A DNA stretch of 64,000 nt from Nocardia amamiensis (GTDB lineage: Bacteria > Actinomycetota > Actinomycetes > Mycobacteriales > Mycobacteriaceae). The notes beneath the pieces are model-generated. The model saw nothing but the letters and a program-made list of their open reading frames with translations. It was not told the DNA's origin and searched no databases. This document shows positions 58,999 to 64,000 of the stretch, in pieces (position 1 is the first letter of the stretch; each line of letters begins with the position of its first letter). The stretch is taken from the NCBI RefSeq assembly GCF_015477605.1, contig NZ_JADLQX010000001.1:186001-250000 (forward strand). The letters run 5' to 3'. The position numbers and the translations under genes are program-made.

Positions 58999-60474
58999 TC
59001 AGCGCGAAGACGCCGCGGACCGCCGCCTGCGCACGGCCTCGAGGTCCACCGGCCGCGCAACGCGGGCGGGGTCCTCGTCGGAGCTGAACGCCTCGGCCAA
59101 TTCCGGTAACCAGCGCAGGATTTCGTCGCGATAGTGCCCCTCGGTCTCCAACTGGCCGAGCACGCCGACCAGAGTGAGGAACGAGCGGGCGAAAGGAGTG
59201 CAATAGGCGGGCATGGTCGTCTCCCGTAGCACGTTCGACAAGCTGGGATTCGTGGTGCGCAGCACCTGTCGGCGCAACCAGCGCGTGGTCAGCCGATAGG
59301 TCGAGTGCCGCAGCGGCTCGCCGCACGGGCTGATCGCGGCGTACAGCTCCGCGCTGTCGAAGGCGCGTCCGGATTGCACGAATCCGTGTCTGCGCGTCGC
59401 GGCCGCCAGGTCTTCAGGGCCGCCGGTGAAGATCGCCTTGCAGTAATCCAGGGTCAGCTCGGCGAAACCCGCGGGCGGCCACGCGCAGCAGGCGCCGAAA
59501 TCCACCACGCCGAGCCGGCCGTCGGGCAGCAGCCGGAAGTTCCCGGGGTGCGGATCGGCGTACAGCAGGCCGTGCCTGCCCCAGCCCGAGGTGACGAAGC
59601 GGACCATGAGCATGCCGACCCGGTCGCGCTCGGCCCGCGATCCGGAGGCGATGATCCGCTGCACCGGCGTGCCCTCGATCCATTCGCTGATCAGCACGTC
59701 GCCCTGCTGCGCGACGACGTTCGGCACGTGGAAGTCCGGATCGTCGGCATACGCGGCGGCGAAGGCCCTTTGGTGGCCGGCCTCGGCCGCGTAGTCGAGC
59801 TCGTCGGTCACCGACGCGCAGATCGCCTCGGTCACCGCCTTGACGTCCGCGCCGGGCAGGAATACCGATGCCAGATAGGAGATCCGGCGCAGCTGATCCA
59901 GATCGCCCGCCACCGCCTGCCTGCCGCCGGGGTACATCAGCTTGACCGCGACCCGCCTGCCGTCGTGCCAGACCGCTCGGTGCACCTGGCCGAGCGAGGC
60001 CGCGGCGGCGCGCCGGTCGTCGAACTCGCGGAATCGCGACCGCCACTGCTCGCCCATACTGGCCGCCATGGCGGCGTGCACGGTGTGCGGCAGCATGGCA
60101 GGCGCGGCGTCCTGCAGCCTGCTGAGTGCGATCCGGTACGGCTCGGCGAGCTCCTGCGGCAGCGCCAGTTCGTAGATGGCCAGCAGCTGCCCCAGTTTCG
60201 CGGCGCAGCCCTTCAGCTCGCCGAGCACTTCGAAAATGTGCTGTGCGGTGCGGAGCTGGATGTCGCGATTGACTTCTTCGGCCGATTTCCCGAGTGCGCG
60301 TTTACCGGCGCCCGCGGCATGACGTCCGGCGAACGCCATCGGGAGCGCGGCGAGCTTGGCGCCGCGAATTGCACTGTGAACTGGAGGTTTATCGTAGGAT
60401 CGCGACGCGAAGAGCCGGGATCGCTTGCCAGCGAACGGCTCCTCCGGGCGTTCATCGCTGGGCCGGATGGTCAT
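58999..60474 (-). CDS. ABC1/AarF (UbiB) family kinase-like protein
   Basis: 491 aa. The family hallmarks are present: KxGQ in LKGCAAKLGQLLAIY, the Ala-rich loop AAAASLGQVHRA, VAVKLMYPG, LLYADPHPGNF and VVDFGACCAW. In other bacteria these atypical kinases support coenzyme Q or lipid metabolism; the role in actinomycetes is open. GAGGTGAG precedes the ATG. Divergent from a GntR regulator with a 105-bp shared promoter region. Confidence 0.9.
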   Translation of the reverse strand: MTIRPSDERPEEPFAGKRSRLFASRSYDKPPVHSAIRGAKLAALPMAFAGRHAAGAGKRALGKSAEEVNRDIQLRTAQHIFEVLGELKGCAAKLGQLLAIYELALPQELAEPYRIALSRLQDAAPAMLPHTVHAAMAASMGEQWRSRFREFDDRRAAAASLGQVHRAVWHDGRRVAVKLMYPGGRQAVAGDLDQLRRISYLASVFLPGADVKAVTEAICASVTDELDYAAEAGHQRAFAAAYADDPDFHVPNVVAQQGDVLISEWIEGTPVQRIIASGSRAERDRVGMLMVRFVTSGWGRHGLLYADPHPGNFRLLPDGRLGVVDFGACCAWPPAGFAELTLDYCKAIFTGGPEDLAAATRRHGFVQSGRAFDSAELYAAISPCGEPLRHSTYRLTTRWLRRQVLRTTNPSLSNVLRETTMPAYCTPFARSFLTLVGVLGQLETEGHYRDEILRWLPELAEAFSSDEDPARVARPVDLEAVRRRRSAASSR

Positions 60475-60553
60475 GACTCACCTCACAGTTGCGCGGACAA
60501 GTGTGACATAGGTGCAGTACCCCGCAGTAGGGCCTAGACTGTCTGGGACGTAT

Positions 60554-60570
60554 TCGAAAGTAGTCGAAAG
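60554..60570. promoter_or_regulatory. Direct repeat in AarF/GntR divergent promoter
   Basis: TCGAAAG at 60554-60560 and again at 60564-60570, three bases apart, next to the gntR ribosome binding site. A possible binding site for the regulator. Confidence 0.4.
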
Positions 60571-60579
60571 GTGACTTCG

Positions 60580-61353
60580 ATGGGATCCCAGACGGTGGTC
60601 GCCGACGTTGCCGACGAGCTGGCGCGCCGGGTTGCCGCGGGTGAATATCAACCGGGGGATCTCATGCCGTCGGTGCGTCAGGTGGCCGAGGAGTTCGACA
60701 TGAACCGCGCGACGGCGCAGCTGACTTTGGGTCGGCTGGAGTCGTACGGCTTCGTCGAAGCGCGGCGCGGCAAGGGATTCACGATTCGGGACGTCCGGGA
60801 GTCCGGCGGCGTCGACGTGTATCGCCAGCTGTTCCGGTTCTCGATTCCCATGCCCGACATCGCGATCGAGATGTTCCGCGACATCGTCGAGGTGGAGCGC
60901 AATCTCGTGTTCGAGGCGCTGCTCGCCTACACCAGTGGCTCGCAGGAGATCGACACGGCCGAGTGGAAGGCCTCGATCGACGAACTCGAAGCGATTGCCC
61001 GCCAAGATGTTCCGGACCTGCGGCAGCTGCTGACCATCGAAGTCGCGCTGGTGCGCCGGATGCTGACCGCGCTCGGTCTCACCATGCAGCGCGCGATCCT
61101 GAACTCGATCGGCGAGATGGTGCTCGAGGTGCCCGAGGCGGTCGAGGCGTACTTCGCGGGCGCGCCCGACCTGCACGTCCTGGTCTGGCGGGCGCTCGCC
61201 GCGGTATGGGATTCCGGCTCCGGGCCGAGCGAGGCGCAACTGGCGCTGTTCGAGGACCTGTTCGGCATGTACCACGAAAAGGTCATCGCGCGGTTCGACG
61301 AGCTGGTTGGCGGGGTCGAGCCGGCCGTCGACGAAACGCGCGCCACGGCGTAG
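60580..61353 (+). CDS. GntR family regulator
   Basis: 257 aa. Winged helix at residues 8-72 (PGDLMPSVRQVAEEFDMNRA, then LGRLESYGFVEARRGKGF), followed by an all-helical C-terminal domain of about 170 residues with many acidic positions, distinct from the short YtrA type and closer to FadR-like sizes. The ATG at 60580 is preferred over the GTG at 60571 because AAAGGTGA sits in front. Divergent from the AarF-type gene, its likely target. Confidence 0.85.
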   Translation: MGSQTVVADVADELARRVAAGEYQPGDLMPSVRQVAEEFDMNRATAQLTLGRLESYGFVEARRGKGFTIRDVRESGGVDVYRQLFRFSIPMPDIAIEMFRDIVEVERNLVFEALLAYTSGSQEIDTAEWKASIDELEAIARQDVPDLRQLLTIEVALVRRMLTALGLTMQRAILNSIGEMVLEVPEAVEAYFAGAPDLHVLVWRALAAVWDSGSGPSEAQLALFEDLFGMYHEKVIARFDELVGGVEPAVDETRATA

Positions 61354-61770
61354 CCGCTGTCGTTCGTACGCTGCACAATGCGTCTGGGACGCAATGTGTC
61401 TTGCGCGGAGGCGATACTCGCCTGCGGAGCGCGCTGCGGCAGGGTGCAGGTCAGGAGATTCGACCTGTGTCTCAGACAGTGTTGCCAATAGGCCCGGCCC
61501 GTCAGTCGACGTGTGCGCAGCCACCCGCGTCCACAGATGCGGGTCGTCAGTTTCGGCTCATCGTGAATCCGCCGCGGGCGCAAGTCGATTCGATCATGCT
61601 CACATGTCCGGGCACTATCCCGCGGGCACAGGGCCCTGTTCGGGCCAGCACCCGCGTTCCTCCGTGAATGGGACGACCCCTGTTCCGGTCCGACCGGTCG
61701 GGCGGGGTGCTCCCAGCTGTGCTCGGTGCATCGCCCGACCCCACCTCCTCCAGCACTGCGTTCCGACGAC
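61354..61770. other. Intergenic region
   Basis: 417 bp between two converging genes. I see no gene with a ribosome binding site. CGTCTGGGACG near 61382 resembles sequence in the gntR promoter (CTGTCTGGGACG, 60540-60550), so it may be another copy of a regulatory motif. Confidence 0.4.
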
Positions 61771-62895
61771 TCAGAGTCCGCCGTTGATCTTGTTGAGACG
61801 TTCGCACGCCTCCACGTACTCCTCGATCAGCCGGTTCACCACGTCGGCGGAGCGCTCCACCCGATTCATCATGCCGACGATCTGCCCGACCGGGTTGAAG
61901 TTGACGTCCTTGGCGGCCTCGGGGTAGCGGTGTCCGCGCTTCACACCGTCCAGGGCCACCATCATCTGCAGCGGCATCGGCAGCGGATCTGGGGTGTCGG
62001 CCTGCTCCCATGCCTCGGTCCAGTCGTTGCGCAGCATCCGGGCGGGCTTGCCGGTCCAGGCACGTGACCGCACCGTGTCGTGGCTGGTGGCCTCGAGGTA
62101 GGTCTGCATCTGCGCGGGCGGCACGTTGGCCTCCTCGACGGTCAGCCACAGCGAGCCGGTCCACGCTCCCGCGGCGCCCATCGCCATGGCCGCGGCGACC
62201 TGACGGCCGTTCCCGATGCCGCCCGCGGCCAGCACCGGCAGGTCGCCGACCGCATCGATCACCTGCGGCCACAGCACCAGCGAGGAAACCTCACCGCAGT
62301 GGCCGCCGCCTTCGGTGCCCTGGCAGACCACGAAGTCCAGACCCGCCTTCTTGTGGTTGAGCGCGTGCTTGACCGAGCCGCACAGCGCGCCGATCAGCCT
62401 GCCGGAGCCCTGCACCTGCTCGACCACATCCTCCGGCGGGGTGCCGAGCGCGTTGGCGACCAGCTTCGCCTTGGGATGCCGCAGGATCACCTCCACCTGC
62501 GGGCCCGCGGTGGTGGCGGTCCAGCCGAGCAACTGGTTGTGGTGTTCGCCCTCGGGCAGTTCGGGCACGCCGTGATCGGCGAGGATCTTCTCGGCGAAGT
62601 CGCGATGCCCCTGCGGGACGAGTTCGGCCAGTTTCGCTTCCAACTGCTCGGGGCTGAGGCCGTCGATCCCCTTGCCCTCGTACTTGGACGGGATCACCAG
62701 ATCGACGCCGTAGACACCCTGCACGTGCTCGTCGAGCCAGGCCAGCTCGACCTCCAGCTGCTCGGCGGTGAAGCCGACCGCACCGAGCACGCCGAGCCCG
62801 CCGGCGTTGCTGACCGCGGCCGCCACGTCGCGGCAGTGGGTGAAGGCGAAGATGGGGAATTCGATCCCGAGCCGTTCGCAGATTTCGGTACGCAT
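61771..62895 (-). CDS. Nitronate monooxygenase-like flavoprotein
   Basis: 374 aa, longer than the gene at 42400. FMN TIM barrel with GIEFPIFAFTHCRDVAAAVS, GGLGVLGAVGF, the conserved His in GTEGGGHCGEVSSLVLWP, and LAAGGIGNGRQVAAAMAMGA. An insert around 70-130 is acidic. The start at 62895 has GAGGGAG upstream. These are often annotated as 2-nitropropane dioxygenase; the true substrate is unknown. Confidence 0.87.
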   Translation of the reverse strand: MRTEICERLGIEFPIFAFTHCRDVAAAVSNAGGLGVLGAVGFTAEQLEVELAWLDEHVQGVYGVDLVIPSKYEGKGIDGLSPEQLEAKLAELVPQGHRDFAEKILADHGVPELPEGEHHNQLLGWTATTAGPQVEVILRHPKAKLVANALGTPPEDVVEQVQGSGRLIGALCGSVKHALNHKKAGLDFVVCQGTEGGGHCGEVSSLVLWPQVIDAVGDLPVLAAGGIGNGRQVAAAMAMGAAGAWTGSLWLTVEEANVPPAQMQTYLEATSHDTVRSRAWTGKPARMLRNDWTEAWEQADTPDPLPMPLQMMVALDGVKRGHRYPEAAKDVNFNPVGQIVGMMNRVERSADVVNRLIEEYVEACERLNKINGGL

Positions 62896-63105
62896 GGCGT
62901 GCTGGTCTCCCTCACTGCTCCGCCGCGAACGGCGCGGCGCAGATGTCATAGAACGAGTTACATAATTGTCGCGCGCTTCGGCGGGCTGCCAGCGCGTCGA
63001 TGCCGCCGCAACCACGGATATCGCCATGAAGCGGCTACGGCGTCATCGACAGGCCCGCCCACCATGCATCGACTGTAACACGTTCTAGATTCGGGGGAGT
63101 CCTCG

Positions 63106-64000
63106 TCAATCCGCGGCGCGCTCGAGTTCGGCCAGGGAGTCCTCCAGGTGATCGAGCAGCCGGGGCAGCTGCGGCACGCTGCGGCGGCAGCCGACCAGGC
63201 CGAAATCGAGATTGCCCGCGTTGGAGGTCAGCGTGATGTTCACCGCCTGCCCGTCGAACGGGATGGACAGCGGGTAGCTGGCATCGAGGCGCGCCCCGCT
63301 CCAGTACATGGGTTCGCGCGGACCCGGCACATTGGAGATGACGATATTGAACGTCGGATTGGTCCACGGGATCAGCGCGGGCACGAGATTGAGGGCCAGC
63401 GGACTGAGCATCAACGCGGACAGCGCCATCGTCTGATTGCACGACAGCGCGCGGTAGACCTCTTTGCTGTCGTGCATCGACGCGCTGACCACACGCAGCC
63501 GCTCCAGCGGATCGGCGAGATCGGTGGCGAGGTTGCACAGCGCCGCACCGACCTTCACCCCGTTGGTCTCGTCGTCGTCCTCGGAACGCAGCGACACCGG
63601 CACCATCGCGATCAACGGCTTGTCCGGCAAGGCGTTCCGTTCGACCAGATAGCGGCGCAGTGCGCCCGCCGACATGGCCAGCACAACATCGTTGAGCGTC
63701 GAACCGGTCGCTTTCTTGACCTGCTGCAGCCGATCCAACGGCCAGGACCGGACCACCGAACGGCGCGCACCGCCGATCGGCACGTTGAACATGGTGCGCG
63801 GCGCCGCGAAAGGCTGCTGCCGCAGCAGTGCTTCGCGGGCCGCGCGCAGCACCGATGCGCCGGAAGTCGCCGCGGACAACAGGTTTCGCGTCGCGGCTCG
63901 TACACCGGACCGCTCCGCCTTGCGCCGTGTCCTGGGCAGATGCCACGGCACCCGCGCCGCCGTGGCGGACGGGTCGCTGGTCAACGTGCGTCGTAAGAGA
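63106..64000 (-). CDS. Wax ester synthase/diacylglycerol acyltransferase (WS/DGAT), C-terminal part
   Basis: The frame runs off the window end, so the N-terminal HHxxxDG active site is not visible. The visible 298 residues show WS/DGAT features: PLDRLQQVKKATGSTLNDVV, LALNLVPAL, FNIVISNVPGP and the end with FDGQAVNITLTSNAGNLDFG. It would make triacylglycerols or wax esters, typical for Nocardia and mycobacteria. Minus strand, 210 bp before the nitronate monooxygenase-like gene. Confidence 0.9.
   Translation of the reverse strand, partial: LLRRTLTSDPSATAARVPWHLPRTRRKAERSGVRAATRNLLSAATSGASVLRAAREALLRQQPFAAPRTMFNVPIGGARRSVVRSWPLDRLQQVKKATGSTLNDVVLAMSAGALRRYLVERNALPDKPLIAMVPVSLRSEDDDETNGVKVGAALCNLATDLADPLERLRVVSASMHDSKEVYRALSCNQTMALSALMLSPLALNLVPALIPWTNPTFNIVISNVPGPREPMYWSGARLDASYPLSIPFDGQAVNITLTSNAGNLDFGLVGCRRSVPQLPRLLDHLEDSLAELERAAD

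Overview
The window looks like chromosomal DNA from a high-GC mycolic-acid-producing actinomycete, most likely a Nocardia. The evidence is an mce operon end, a mycobacterial-type sdh1 succinate dehydrogenase operon, a WS/DGAT acyltransferase, a fatty acyl-AMP ligase beside a polyketide synthase, a DinB2-type polymerase, a Lon protease, and XRE/DUF5753 plus DUF397 regulator pairs. I assign the genus by family content only. No rRNA, tRNA, CRISPR array, complete insertion sequence or prophage was seen.

Layout. 1-6.1 kb: end of an mce operon and its Mce-associated protein, RNase HI, a polyketide-cyclase-like protein, L-2-hydroxyglutarate oxidase, a TIGR03084 protein and a DUF445 membrane protein. 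6.3-14.6 kb: Lon with a HAIR-like (HspR) operator, a thioesterase/TetR pair, a DinB2-like polymerase, an AcuI-like oxidoreductase, a second TetR and a secreted peptidase. 14.7-22.2 kb: ABC exporter, a large FAD/Fe-S dehydrogenase, an AlkA-like glycosylase and several small proteins. 22.2-31.9 kb: sdhCAB, an alpha/beta hydrolase, a large acyl-CoA dehydrogenase and an ORC-like ATPase. CRP-like sites lie just upstream of sdhC and the acyl-CoA dehydrogenase.

32.2-45.9 kb is the most distinctive part. A free-standing ACP, a 1699-aa KS-AT-DH-KR-ACP synthase and a fatty acyl-AMP ligase form one minus-strand operon (ACP to PKS to FAAL). Together they could activate a fatty acid, load it on the ACP and extend it by one unit; no release domain is visible. 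The FAAL carries a disordered insertion of about 130 residues. Two decayed copies of its own 5' end lie between it and the PKS. A beta-lactamase-fold hydrolase diverges from the operon, followed by a nitronate monooxygenase, a FadD and an isochorismatase-fold protein lacking its usual catalytic residues.

45.9-51.4 kb is an accessory island of short hypothetical genes around an XRE-DUF5753/DUF397 pair, a small secreted protein and about 1 kb of gene-poor DNA holding a strong hairpin and a coding remnant. 51.4-64 kb: TetR/methyltransferase divergent pair, a flippase-like protein with a degenerate kinase domain, a truncated polysaccharide deacetylase, two SDRs, a 2-oxoglutarate oxygenase translationally coupled to one SDR, a GDSL hydrolase, an AarF/UbiB kinase with a divergent GntR regulator, a second nitronate monooxygenase-like protein and a truncated WS/DGAT.

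A recurring theme is local partial tandem duplication of gene ends: the FAAL 5' end (two decayed copies), the flippase-like gene 5' end (one copy) and the nitronate monooxygenase 3' end (two copies). All gene starts were chosen by eye from ribosome binding sites and family length; no database search was run.
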